Assembly (NCBI GenBank): GCA_037384645.1
Contig: JARRNT010000042.1
Location: 1 to 17,427, forward strand
Length of the DNA stretch: 17,427 nucleotides
From: RI-92 sp037384645
Lineage (GTDB): Bacteria > Pseudomonadota > Gammaproteobacteria > UBA6429 > Thiohalophilaceae
Reading direction: 5' to 3'
How positions within the stretch are numbered: the stretch's first letter is position 1; each line of letters starts with the position of its first letter. The notes below the pieces were generated by a model. That model saw only the letters and a program-made list of their open reading frames with translations, did no database searches and was not told the DNA's origin. Shown here piece after piece: positions 6,369-13,495 of this stretch. The position numbers and the translations under genes were made by a program.

Positions 6369-7187
6369 ATGATTCGTATCGGCTTGCTAGTACTGTGTCT
6401 TGGCTATAGTAATCTGATGCTTGCGGCTGTCCCGCTGACCGGGCGTGTTCAGCACATGATTTATTCGCGGGCACAGGTCCAGAAATACGCCGCAGTTGCT
6501 TACCATCGACATATCGCCAGCCTGGCAGATAAAGGTGAACTGGATAACAACCCGGCCGCCCTGCAGCGGGTACGCAGGATATGCAGCCGACTCATTGCTC
6601 AGGCAATACGTTTAAAACCGATCGCCGCGCACTGGGCCTGGGAAGTCCATATTACCTCCGATCCTGATGTGGCTGCGTACAGCATGGCCGGCGGTAAGAT
6701 CCTGGTGGGTACCCATTTTCTGGCAAGATACAAATTATCCGATAATGAACTGGCGGTTGTGCTTGGCCACGAAATTGGCCATGTGATTGCCGAGCATGTG
6801 CGTGAGCAGGTCTCCATGGCAGCCAGTTTCAACAAGTCACTGCCACCCCGGTCGCGCAAGGTGGCGGACGTGGTCAGTGCCATGCAGTCGGACATATCCG
6901 TTTATTTGCGGCTGCAACCCCTGTCGCGCCTGCAGGAAATGGAGGCGGACGATATCGGCATCGAGCTGGCGGCGCGCGCCGGCATCCCGCCTTCCGCCAT
7001 CCTGAGTTTTTATTCAAAACTGGCCCGGCACGACCGGGGCAATGTCTCGATATTTAACTCGCACGGTTCCATTGCCCAGCGGGTCAGATTCGTCGATAGC
7101 ATGGCAAGTTATGCCGGTCCGGTATACCGGGCCAGTCGCCGTGCCAGGTTGTTGCCGAACTATCGATTTGCCACAGCGTCTCATTAA
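6369..7187 (+). CDS. exported M48-family zinc metallopeptidase
   Basis: A 272-residue protein with a signal peptide (MIRIGLLVLCLGYSNLMLAA) and an M48 peptidase domain. The zinc site is VVLGHEIGHVIAEH, with His134, Glu135 and His138, and the third ligand comes from the EMEAD segment at 190-194. SMAGGKILVGTHFLARY upstream matches the family's strand before the active helix. There is no second membrane segment and no TPR tail, so this is a single-domain periplasmic protease like the short LoiP/YcaL type, which take part in envelope protein quality control. I chose the ATG at 6369 over one at 6360 because GGAG at 6356-6359 directly abuts 6360 but has a 9-base spacer to 6369. Substrate unknown. 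Confidence 0.92.
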   Translation: MIRIGLLVLCLGYSNLMLAAVPLTGRVQHMIYSRAQVQKYAAVAYHRHIASLADKGELDNNPAALQRVRRICSRLIAQAIRLKPIAAHWAWEVHITSDPDVAAYSMAGGKILVGTHFLARYKLSDNELAVVLGHEIGHVIAEHVREQVSMAASFNKSLPPRSRKVADVVSAMQSDISVYLRLQPLSRLQEMEADDIGIELAARAGIPPSAILSFYSKLARHDRGNVSIFNSHGSIAQRVRFVDSMASYAGPVYRASRRARLLPNYRFATASH

Positions 7188-7358
7188 CACACTCCATTAC
7201 CTGGCAGGACGTGCCTCTCTGCCGTTGAAGCAACTGCCCAGGCAGCGGGGGGGCGTGTTTGCGTCAAGCAAGTGGTCGTTGGCATGAAGCAGATGATTTG
7301 CCGAAACAGGCATACACGGCAAAACATCGGGAAGCGCCTGTCTTCATCATAATGGACG

Positions 7359-7389
7359 GTCCTGGCCGGCACGCCGGCGGGAACAGGAC
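7359..7389. repeat. GC-rich hairpin in the M48-lipoprotein gap
   Basis: GTCCTG and GCCGGC (7359-7370) pair with GCCGGC (7373-7378) and CAGGAC (7384-7389), with a 5-base bulge and a 2-base tip (in practice slightly larger). Twelve potential pairs but no following T-run, so a Rho-independent terminator is doubtful. Confidence 0.4.
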
Positions 7390-7510
7390 GAAACCTGCCT
7401 GTGTTTGATCCGGGTTAAGACTGGTAGTGAAGTAAATGGCTAAGATTACAGGTAGTAAGGGCTGAGTTGGTGCATTGTGCCAATGACGAGGGGGCCTGGT
7501 GCCGCGTCCG

Positions 7511-7516
7511 TATACT
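7511..7516 (+). promoter_or_regulatory. -10-like hexamer for the propeller lipoprotein gene
   Basis: TATACT matches five of six -10 positions and would start a transcript about 40 bases before the ATG. No -35 hexamer is seen at normal spacing, so an activator may be needed or the match is chance. Confidence 0.3.
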
Positions 7517-7562
7517 GCCTCCCCGGTCAATACAAAGAACCCAGTGACATAAGGAGGTCACG

Positions 7563-9335
7563 ATGTATAGCGTGCGTGGTATCGCGAGCATACTGGTACT
7601 GTTTCTCTCTACCTGCATGCTGGCAGCGTGTGGCGGCGGTAGCTCCAGTACTGGTACGGTGACGACAGGGACACCGGGAGTCGACTGGCAGAGACTACCG
7701 TTACAGGACATTCGGGGAATCGCCAGGAATACCACGTTGATCGTAGCGGTAGGCGCGGATGGCCGGATCCTGACCTCGCCCGATGGCAGCAGCTGGACGG
7801 CACAAACATCCGGCACAGATAACACGTTGAATAGCGTGACCTGGTACAGCAATCAGTTAGGCGGCCAGTTTGTGGCGGTGGGTGTCGGCGGTACAATTCT
7901 CACCTCGCTGGATGGAGTGAACTGGACAGCGCGCGCCTCGGGGACGACCAAAACGCTGCTTGGTATATCGGATTCGACAGGCATGTTTGTGGCAGTTGGC
8001 ACCGGCGGTACGATCCTGGCTTCGTTAGACGGCGTCAATTGGGTAACCCAGACATCGGGGGTTACTACTGACCTTAACGCCATCACCTGGACTGGCGGCA
8101 AGTTTGCTGCAGTGGGGGCAAGCGGCACTATCCTTACCTCTCCGGCTGGATTTAGCTGGACGCCGCAGACCTCTAACACCACGAATGATCTCTATGGTAT
8201 CACCTGGACCAACGGCCAGTTGGTGGCAGTGGGCGCAGCTGGCACTATCCTCACTTCGCCGGCTGGTACTACCTGGACTGCGCGGACCTCCAATACGAGC
8301 AATGACCTCTATGGCGTGGCCTGGTACAGCAACCAGCTGGTGGCGGTGATGGTGGCGGTGGGAAGTGACGGCACAATCCTGACCTCGCCGGCGGGCAGCG
8401 CCTGGACCGGGCAGACTTCTGGGACGACGAATCCACTGCGGGCTGTGAATTGTTCCAGTGTCAGCGGGTTTTGCGTGGCGGCGGGCAGTGGCGGCACGAC
8501 CCTCAGTTCAACCGACGCCAGTAACTGGACGTTGCGACAGATTGGGATTCCATATGAGTTTAATACCGTCACCTGGTCCGGCGCGCAGTTTGTCGGCGGC
8601 GGCAGCAGCGGTACGCTGTTGACATCACCTGATGGTCGCAACTGGACTGAACGCTCTACCGGAATCCGCAGTGATGTGATTCAGAGCCTTGCCTGTAACA
8701 GTATACGCTGTGTGGCGGTGGGCAGCGGCGGCAAGATATGGACTTCAACAGATGGCAACAGCTGGACAGCGCGGAACTCGGGTACTAACGTCAGCCTGAA
8801 TGATATCCGCTGGTCCGGCAGTCAGTTTGTCGCAGTGGGCAATGGCGGGGTCATCACGACGTCGCCTGAAGGTCTAAGCTGGACGACACTTTCTTCAGGT
8901 ACGATTGAAGACCTGTACGGCCTCACTTGGTCCGGCACGCAGTTCGTGGCCGTGGGCAGTGCCGGGACGATCCTGACTTCATCGGATGGGATTACCTGGA
9001 TCGCAGCAACTCCCGTCACGAGCAACCTGTACGGTATTACCTGGTCGGGCACCCAGTTCGTGGCCGTGGGCGCAGGCGGCACCGTCCTTGCTTCGCCGGA
9101 TGGCACTGGCTGGACGGCACAAACCTCGGGAACCGGTAATGAACTCAACCACATCAGCTGGAACGGCAGCCTGTTCGTGGCGGTGGGTGGTGCGGGTACC
9201 ATCATTACCTCGCCCGATGGCAACACCTGGACCACGCGCAGTGCGGGTACGAGTGCGAATCTGTCCGGCATCGGTTGGTCCGGTAATACGTTCGTGGCGG
9301 TCGGTGAGCAGGGTACGATACTCATATCACCCTGA
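7563..9335 (+). CDS. lipoprotein built of about 14 propeller-type repeats
   Basis: A 590-residue protein. Residues 1-22 are a lipoprotein signal ending in the lipobox LAAC with Cys23, then a flexible GGGSSSTGTVTTG linker. The rest is a tandem array of roughly 39-residue units of the form VAVGxxGTILTSPDGxxWT...SGT..L..ITWSGTQF, resembling the Asp-box/BNR-like repeats of Ycf48-type beta-propellers. I count thirteen complete units plus a half unit at each end, so closure would give fourteen blades. It is probably an outer-membrane-anchored propeller, and is likely to bind a partner or ligand rather than act as an enzyme. Units 6 and 8 carry paired cysteines. A full AAGGAGGT Shine-Dalgarno at 7551-7558 sits directly before the ATG, suggesting strong translation. 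Stand-alone; it converges with the histidine kinase gene. Ligand unknown. Confidence 0.88.
   Translation: MYSVRGIASILVLFLSTCMLAACGGGSSSTGTVTTGTPGVDWQRLPLQDIRGIARNTTLIVAVGADGRILTSPDGSSWTAQTSGTDNTLNSVTWYSNQLGGQFVAVGVGGTILTSLDGVNWTARASGTTKTLLGISDSTGMFVAVGTGGTILASLDGVNWVTQTSGVTTDLNAITWTGGKFAAVGASGTILTSPAGFSWTPQTSNTTNDLYGITWTNGQLVAVGAAGTILTSPAGTTWTARTSNTSNDLYGVAWYSNQLVAVMVAVGSDGTILTSPAGSAWTGQTSGTTNPLRAVNCSSVSGFCVAAGSGGTTLSSTDASNWTLRQIGIPYEFNTVTWSGAQFVGGGSSGTLLTSPDGRNWTERSTGIRSDVIQSLACNSIRCVAVGSGGKIWTSTDGNSWTARNSGTNVSLNDIRWSGSQFVAVGNGGVITTSPEGLSWTTLSSGTIEDLYGLTWSGTQFVAVGSAGTILTSSDGITWIAATPVTSNLYGITWSGTQFVAVGAGGTVLASPDGTGWTAQTSGTGNELNHISWNGSLFVAVGGAGTIITSPDGNTWTTRSAGTSANLSGIGWSGNTFVAVGEQGTILISP
7743..9332 (+). 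repeat. in-gene tandem repeat array, period about 117 bases
   Basis: Thirteen copies plus a partial one of a VAVGxxGTILTS-type unit, period usually 39 codons. Units 4, 5, 10 and 11 are close at the DNA level (shared stretches around CTGGTATCACC and GTGGCCGTGGGC), whereas 6, 7 and 8 are diverged. The array is a plausible substrate for unequal recombination. Confidence 0.85.
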
Positions 9336-9431
9336 TGGTGTTTGCGAAGCGTGCAAGCAGATTTACTGTGCTGCGGGATGACCCGTTGTCGACATACAGG
9401 CGCGACAGCGGCTATGGGCAAAGTGGGTTAA

Positions 9432-10760
9432 TCACGCGGGTAATAACACCCGTACCTGCAGGCCGCCCAGCGATGGCGAGCGCTGCAGTTGCAGCTCCCC
9501 ACCCAGGCTGGTGACAATCTCCTGCGCGATGGCCAGGCCAAGGCCGTGGCCCTCGGTGGTTTCGTCCAGACGGGTACCGCGTTGCGTTAGCGCCGCCAGT
9601 TGGTCCTCGGCAACACCCGGACCGTCATCTTCGATTTCGATCACGGTAAAGGCATCATCATCTCGTGTTACCGTGATCCTGACAGTCTGCGCCGCCCACT
9701 TGCAGGCGTTATCCAGCAGATTACCGATCAACTCCAGCATATCTTCCCGGTCAATCGCCAGGCTCAGCCGGGCAGGGAGATCCTGCTCGATCCGGAGCGA
9801 CTTGCTGTAATACATTTGCTGCAGGGTGTTCAGCAAGGCGGGCATTTCCTCATCAAAGCTGAACAGCGTTGAGACCGGGCCTTCACCGGCAAGCCGTGCG
9901 CGTTGCAGGATGCGCGAGAGCGGATGCTGAATCGATGCCAACTGGTTTAGCAGGTTCTGTTGTAACTCAGGATGGTCAGCCAGCACCGGATCATGCGCCA
10001 GCTGATTAAGTACCGTCAGCGGTTTTTTCAGGGCATGGGCCAGATCGCCAAGGGCATGACGGGAACGTTTCAGGCGGTTGTCGAGTATGGTCAGTAAGTG
10101 ATTGATCTCCTCCACCAGGGGCGAGATTTCTGTTGGCACGTTTTGATCCAGATGTGTCAACTGACCCTGCACCAGGGCCTGCAATTCCCGGCGGGTCCTG
10201 TCCAGTGGGCGCAAGCCGGCATGCAGAATGAGCCCCTGCACCGCCATCAGGCCGAGTAACAGCAGGACGGCGGCCAGGGTGAAATAGTATTGCAGGTGTG
10301 CCAGGTCGGCTTCGACCGGGGACAGATTCTCGGCCACGCTGATGGTGACTTGCCGATTGTCCTTGTTAAAGCGACTGGTGAGCATTAACAGGGGTTGCTG
10401 CTGTGGTCCCCGCAGGTGTCGGCGGTGTTGCTGACCTACGTCCAGCGGCTGCACCACCAGGTCCTGATCCCAGAGTGAACGGGAGCGCAAGCGTGTATGA
10501 CCACTCTGGATTTTGTAGTAGTGACCGGAGAACGGCCGTTGATAAATGGGATTCAGCAGCCGGTTGTCGAGACTGAGCTGTCCATCATTGTTGAACTGCA
10601 CAGCCGTTAACAGGGATTCCGTATCGTGTTGCAGGCGGGTCGTGATGTAATTTTCGGCCAGATAACGACTGGCGTGACTCACCAGCAGCCACAGCAGCAT
10701 GAATGCCAGCAACAGGCTGACCAACAGGCCGAGGCTGAGGCGCAGCTGTAGCGAACGCAT
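9432..10760 (-). CDS. PhoQ-like sensor histidine kinase
   Basis: A 442-residue membrane kinase. Membrane segments lie at about 9-27 and 160-180, enclosing a periplasmic sensor of about 130 residues. A HAMP linker covers about 181-232. The phosphoacceptor helix is GDLAHALKKPLTVL with His242, closely resembling PhoQ's DLTHSLKTPLAVL rather than the usual HELRTPL. The ATP-binding domain has the N box (IGNLLDNACKWA, Asn347), G1 (DDGPGV, 378-383) and G2 (GHGLGLA, 404-410). All catalytic motifs are intact. Its ATG overlaps the response regulator's stop by one base, so the two are coupled and form a pair. The sensor region has no run of acidic residues like PhoQ's divalent-cation patch that I can see, so the signal may differ. 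It is the last gene of the six-gene operon. Confidence 0.94.
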   Translation of the reverse strand: MRSLQLRLSLGLLVSLLLAFMLLWLLVSHASRYLAENYITTRLQHDTESLLTAVQFNNDGQLSLDNRLLNPIYQRPFSGHYYKIQSGHTRLRSRSLWDQDLVVQPLDVGQQHRRHLRGPQQQPLLMLTSRFNKDNRQVTISVAENLSPVEADLAHLQYYFTLAAVLLLLGLMAVQGLILHAGLRPLDRTRRELQALVQGQLTHLDQNVPTEISPLVEEINHLLTILDNRLKRSRHALGDLAHALKKPLTVLNQLAHDPVLADHPELQQNLLNQLASIQHPLSRILQRARLAGEGPVSTLFSFDEEMPALLNTLQQMYYSKSLRIEQDLPARLSLAIDREDMLELIGNLLDNACKWAAQTVRITVTRDDDAFTVIEIEDDGPGVAEDQLAALTQRGTRLDETTEGHGLGLAIAQEIVTSLGGELQLQRSPSLGGLQVRVLLPA

Positions 10761-11428
10761 CAGGGTGCTTTGCCCCTGAACAGGTAGCCCTGGCCACGGC
10801 GGGTGACGATGCGGTCCTTGCCGACTTTTTCGCGCAGGCGTTTGACGTAGACTTCGATGACATTGCTATCCTTGTCGGCATCGAAGTCGTAGACATGTTC
10901 GGTCAGGGTGGCCTTGGACAGAATGCGATCCGGATGTAACAGGAAATAACGCAGCATGCGAAACTCGGTGCCGGTCAGGACAAAGCTGTTGCCGTCCGCA
11001 GTGGTAAGGGTCTGGCGTTCTTCATCCAGCGTCAGGTCACCCGTGCTCAGCTGACCACCGGGTTGTTGTTTACTGCGATGGATGATGGCATTGAGCCGGG
11101 CCAGTAGTTCTTCCAGGTGAAATGGCTTGCCCAGGTAATCGTCGGCACCGGCCTTGAAGCCATCGACCCGCTCGTGCCAGGCCTCGCGCGCCGTCAGGAC
11201 AATGACGGGGGTGGTGTTATGGTTGGCACGCCAGTGGCGCAGAACCTCGAGGCCGCTGCGTTGTGGCAGCCCCAGGTCGAGTACCACGACATCGTAGATA
11301 TTTTCGTTACCCAGGTATTCAGCGTCGATGCCGTTTTCGGCAAGGTCAACGGCATAACCTGCCTGTTGCAGGCTCTTGCGCAGGGATTGCACCAGGACAG
11401 TGTCATCTTCCACCAGCAGCAGGCGCAT
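10760..11428 (-). CDS. PhoP-like OmpR/PhoB-family response regulator
   Basis: A 222-residue two-domain regulator. The receiver domain has the acidic pocket Glu7-Asp8-Asp9, phosphoacceptor Asp51 (VVLDLGLPQRSG), Thr78 (VIVLTARE) and Lys100 (GKPFHLEE). The C-terminal winged helix spans about 125-220 and ends in VTRRGQGYLFRG. Phrases such as DLGLP, LTAREAW and ADDYLGKPFHLEELLAR are close to PhoP of enteric bacteria. It should bind direct repeats spaced about 11 bp; such a repeat lies upstream of its own operon at 13359-13376. It overlaps the PepSY gene by 26 bases and the kinase gene by one. GGGAG precedes the start with a 6-base spacer. Autoregulation is likely but inferred. Confidence 0.95.
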   Translation of the reverse strand: MRLLLVEDDTVLVQSLRKSLQQAGYAVDLAENGIDAEYLGNENIYDVVVLDLGLPQRSGLEVLRHWRANHNTTPVIVLTAREAWHERVDGFKAGADDYLGKPFHLEELLARLNAIIHRSKQQPGGQLSTGDLTLDEERQTLTTADGNSFVLTGTEFRMLRYFLLHPDRILSKATLTEHVYDFDADKDSNVIEVYVKRLREKVGKDRIVTRRGQGYLFRGKAP

Positions 11429-11741
11429 GTCCTGTCTCCCTTTTTTGCTTCAGGATCCTGCCGGTGCGTGGATCAAGCTTGAACTCCCAGACCCTGCCGT
11501 CCTTATCCAGCAGTTCGATTTCATACAACACCTGATCGTGTTTGTGTTCCAGTTCGATTTCCAGCACTTTTCCCGGGTGCGTCTTTTGCAGCCTTTTCAG
11601 GATAGTCTCCAGTGGCAGGATATCGCCGGCCTCGCGTAATTTACGGGCAGTATCATAGTCCGAATCTGCCAGAATTGGCTGGCTGACTGCCAGAGTCGCC
11701 AGGATCGCCAGCCCAAAGCGTGTGAAGTGCAGCTTTTGCAT
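11403..11741 (-). CDS. periplasmic PepSY domain protein
   Basis: A 112-residue protein: a signal peptide (LHFTRFGLAILATLAVSQPILA, cleavage near residue 25), then a single PepSY domain. The domain shows the helix DILPLETILKRLQKTHPGKVLEIELE and the strand pair YEIELLDKDGRVWEFKLDPRTGRIL. Small PepSY proteins often sit next to two-component genes of this type and are thought to modulate signalling or peptidases in the envelope; that role is not shown here. I chose the ATG at 11741 because the signal peptide starts there; an ATG at 11765, which overlaps the DHC stop, is possible. The 3' end overlaps the response regulator start by 26 bases, so expression is coupled. Confidence 0.85.
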   Translation of the reverse strand: MQKLHFTRFGLAILATLAVSQPILADSDYDTARKLREAGDILPLETILKRLQKTHPGKVLEIELEHKHDQVLYEIELLDKDGRVWEFKLDPRTGRILKQKRETGHAPAAGGR

Positions 11742-11757
11742 GACCAGACTATATCGC

Positions 11758-12279
11758 TCAATCATCCCAGCGGCCATAGCCGGGGATGCGTACCGTGTCT
11801 TCATTGAATACGCCACGTTCCGCGCCCCGGTGGCAGGCGATGCAATTGCTGAGGCTTTTGACCTGCGGGTTGCCTGTGACCAGGCGCGCGGGGAGTTCGT
11901 GATGCCGGCGTTGTATATATGGCAGGGTTGAGATGCGTAGCGGTGTCTGGTCTTGCGGAATGGACTGCAGGATCCGCCGAGCGCGATGTGTTCCTGCGCG
12001 TTCGGCACTATGGGCCTGCAGATAGCGGGCCAGCGTGGTCAGACTGGTGTTACCCAGGCTGATGTTGTCACCAAAATGCTGATCCAGACCGGCCAGGATC
12101 TTTTGCCATGAACGGGTCGGTAACAACTCGGCCGGGTAGGCGGTGTGGCAACTTGCGCATTCGTCCTGATAGAGGGCGGCGCCAGCCTGTTTTCCAACGG
12201 GGGTGGCGCTGAGCGTCAGGCCCGGGATCCAGACCAGGCTTAACAGGACGTAATTCCATTTTCGAAATTTCAGAGGCAT
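11758..12279 (-). CDS. dhc: diheme cytochrome c, DHC family
   Basis: A 173-residue exported cytochrome. A signal peptide occupies about 1-25 (YVLLSLVWIPGLTLSA). Two heme-attachment motifs are present: CASCH (Cys41, Cys44, His45) and CIACH (Cys146, Cys149, His150). Between them AYPAELLPTRSWQKILAGLD and HFGDNISL are typical of the DHC family. DHC is a periplasmic low-potential diheme protein encoded beside SHP and a cytochrome b in Rhodobacter and Shewanella, where it is the proposed electron donor to SHP. Several free histidines (His68, His90, His126, His127) are candidate distal ligands. A strong AAGGAG with a 7-base spacer precedes the ATG. It follows the SHP gene by 24 bases. Confidence 0.93.
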   Translation of the reverse strand: MPLKFRKWNYVLLSLVWIPGLTLSATPVGKQAGAALYQDECASCHTAYPAELLPTRSWQKILAGLDQHFGDNISLGNTSLTTLARYLQAHSAERAGTHRARRILQSIPQDQTPLRISTLPYIQRRHHELPARLVTGNPQVKSLSNCIACHRGAERGVFNEDTVRIPGYGRWDD

Positions 12280-12303
12280 GTACGGACTCCTTAATAAGAT
12301 TGG

Positions 12304-12711
12304 TTACTGGTCGCGCAGGTAGGTCAGCAGGTCCCCTTTTTCCTGCGCTGTGCATTCGCGTCCACGGGTCCACAGGCAATTGCGGCGGAGCCATTTGCGT
12401 ACCTTGGCGATATTGGTCAACCTGCGGGACAGGACCGAGGGCGCCAGTGGTTTGATCGGTTTGCCGGTCACGGCATGCCTGCCGGGTTGCTGTACATCAC
12501 TGGTGTGACAACTGGCGCAACTGCGATCCGTGTTGGCTCCGCGGGGCCGTCCTGCCTGGTTCCACAGGCGCTTACCGTGGCTGGCGCTGAAATTTTTTGC
12601 CCCCGCCTGCCGATACTCTGACAGGAGTGTGTCCACCGCACTGCTGGCCAGTGCGGTGGTGCTCAGTGTCATGGCCAGAGAGACAAGCAGTGTCCGTAAT
12701 ATGATTGACAT
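12304..12711 (-). CDS. shp: SHP-type (DUF1924) oxygen-binding cytochrome c
   Basis: A 135-residue exported monoheme cytochrome with a signal peptide of about 22 residues (LLVSLAMTLSTTALA). The heme motif is SCASCHT (Cys65, Cys68, His69). The C-terminal half, TGKPIKPLAPS...KVRKWLRRNC...GRECTAQEKGDLLTYL, matches the sphaeroides heme protein. In that protein the sixth ligand is an asparagine that swings away to let oxygen or nitric oxide bind, and it lies beside a disulfide. Here Asn111 is directly followed by Cys112 and, eight residues on, Cys120, reproducing that arrangement. Proposed roles include a terminal step using oxygen, nitric oxide or hydroxylamine. AGGAGG precedes the ATG, two bases after the cytochrome b561 stop. 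Confidence 0.94.
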   Translation of the reverse strand: MSIILRTLLVSLAMTLSTTALASSAVDTLLSEYRQAGAKNFSASHGKRLWNQAGRPRGANTDRSCASCHTSDVQQPGRHAVTGKPIKPLAPSVLSRRLTNIAKVRKWLRRNCLWTRGRECTAQEKGDLLTYLRDQ

Positions 12712-12713
12712 GA

Positions 12714-13310
12714 TTATCCCTCCTGGTCTGCGGCTCGGGTTTGCTCAGCCTTTTTGTCGCCGCTGAACATGGCGCGCACCAGGTTTTCACGATGGACCAG
12801 GCTCTCGAAGATCACCCCGGCGACATGGATCACCACCAGGAACACGGTAAAGTTGGCAAAGAATTCATGGACTTCCTTGATCATGTCTTCGCCGGTTTCG
12901 CCAATATTGCCAAGCCAGCCTGCCAGGGGACCAGCCGTTTCCGAAGCGCCATATGCGGCGAGGCCGGTGAGGGTCGTCAATAACAGGCTGATCAGTAACA
13001 ACACGATCATGGCGCCACCGGCCGGGTTATGCCCCAGGTAACGTTTGGCCCGAAACGCGAGGGTGTCCTTGAGGTATTGCCAGGCGACTTTCGGCCGGGT
13101 GACAAAACTGGTGAAACGTGCGTAGCGCCCGCCAATCACGCCCCAGATCAGGCGAAACCCGATCAGCCCAAGTACGGTGTAACCGGCGTATACGTGTGGG
13201 GTGAGAAAATCATCCTCGGTGAAATACGCGGTAAAAAAGGCGATGACAAGTATCCAGTGAAAGGATCGCACCAGGGGATCCCAGACCCTGACCATGTTTT
13301 GTGTCTTCAT
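12714..13310 (-). CDS. cytochrome b561-type membrane diheme protein
   Basis: A 198-residue inner-membrane protein with four membrane segments (about 14-30, 40-60, 98-118 and 150-170). Candidate heme-ligand histidines are His18 (SFHW), His39 (TPHVYAGY), His148 (EVHEFFAN) and His162 (VVIHVAGV); His94 lies before the third segment. This is the set expected for a bacterial b561 or Ni/Fe-hydrogenase-type cytochrome b, which takes electrons from quinol and passes them to periplasmic cytochromes. A polar tail (SGDKKAEQTRAADQEG) ends the protein. It is the first gene of the operon, with AGGAGG before the ATG and a two-base gap to the SHP gene. The order b561-SHP-DHC supports a quinol-to-SHP electron chain. 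Confidence 0.93.
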   Translation of the reverse strand: MKTQNMVRVWDPLVRSFHWILVIAFFTAYFTEDDFLTPHVYAGYTVLGLIGFRLIWGVIGGRYARFTSFVTRPKVAWQYLKDTLAFRAKRYLGHNPAGGAMIVLLLISLLLTTLTGLAAYGASETAGPLAGWLGNIGETGEDMIKEVHEFFANFTVFLVVIHVAGVIFESLVHRENLVRAMFSGDKKAEQTRAADQEG

Positions 13311-13343
13311 GTGTAAAGACCTCCTGCGTCTTAGTTGGGTGCC

Positions 13344-13349
13344 AGTCTA
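13344..13349 (-). promoter_or_regulatory. -10-like hexamer of the cytochrome operon
   Basis: TAGACT (minus strand) matches four of six -10 positions and sits nine bases downstream of the nearer copy of the direct repeat. There is no good -35, as expected for an activator-dependent promoter. Transcription would begin about 27 bases before the cytochrome b561 ATG. Confidence 0.45.
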
Positions 13350-13358
13350 GGTGGCAAA

Positions 13359-13376
13359 GCTGAAACCAGGCTGAAA
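13359..13376 (-). promoter_or_regulatory. direct-repeat operator for a PhoP-like regulator
   Basis: Two perfect TTTCAGC copies (minus strand; GCTGAAA at 13359-13365 and 13370-13376 on plus) are four bases apart, an 11-bp period. This spacing is standard for OmpR/PhoB-family regulators, and the element overlaps where the -35 would lie. It is probably the site of the regulator encoded in the same operon. Confidence 0.55.
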
Positions 13377-13495
13377 AATCCCATGAATCACGCAAGACTT
13401 GAGGTGGGTCAACTGCTTGAATTGTCGCAGCAACCCGCCTTATCTACCATCAGTGAGAGCGGTATAGGCCGGCAAATTGTGTTGGGGGTCATGCG

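Larger units (their letters stand above)
7188..7562. other. 375-base gap between M48 gene and propeller lipoprotein gene
   Basis: No gene recognised. It contains a GC-rich hairpin at 7359-7389, a -10-like TATACT at 7511-7516 and the strong ribosome-binding site of the next gene at 7551-7557. Frames across it translate into unconvincing sequence. Confidence 0.45.

Noticed and set aside
8822..9421. 199-codon minus-strand frame opposite the propeller gene
   Set aside because: It is a shadow of the 117-base repeat: its periodic PSGEVRIVPxxPTATN sequence is the reverse strand of the VAVG repeat, and it lacks independent support.
9336..9431. Terminator between the convergent lipoprotein and kinase genes
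   Set aside because: Only 4 to 5 bp stems without T-runs are visible.
11742..12008. N-terminal extension of the PepSY protein
   Set aside because: It overlaps the DHC gene almost entirely in another frame and would bury the clear signal peptide inside the protein.
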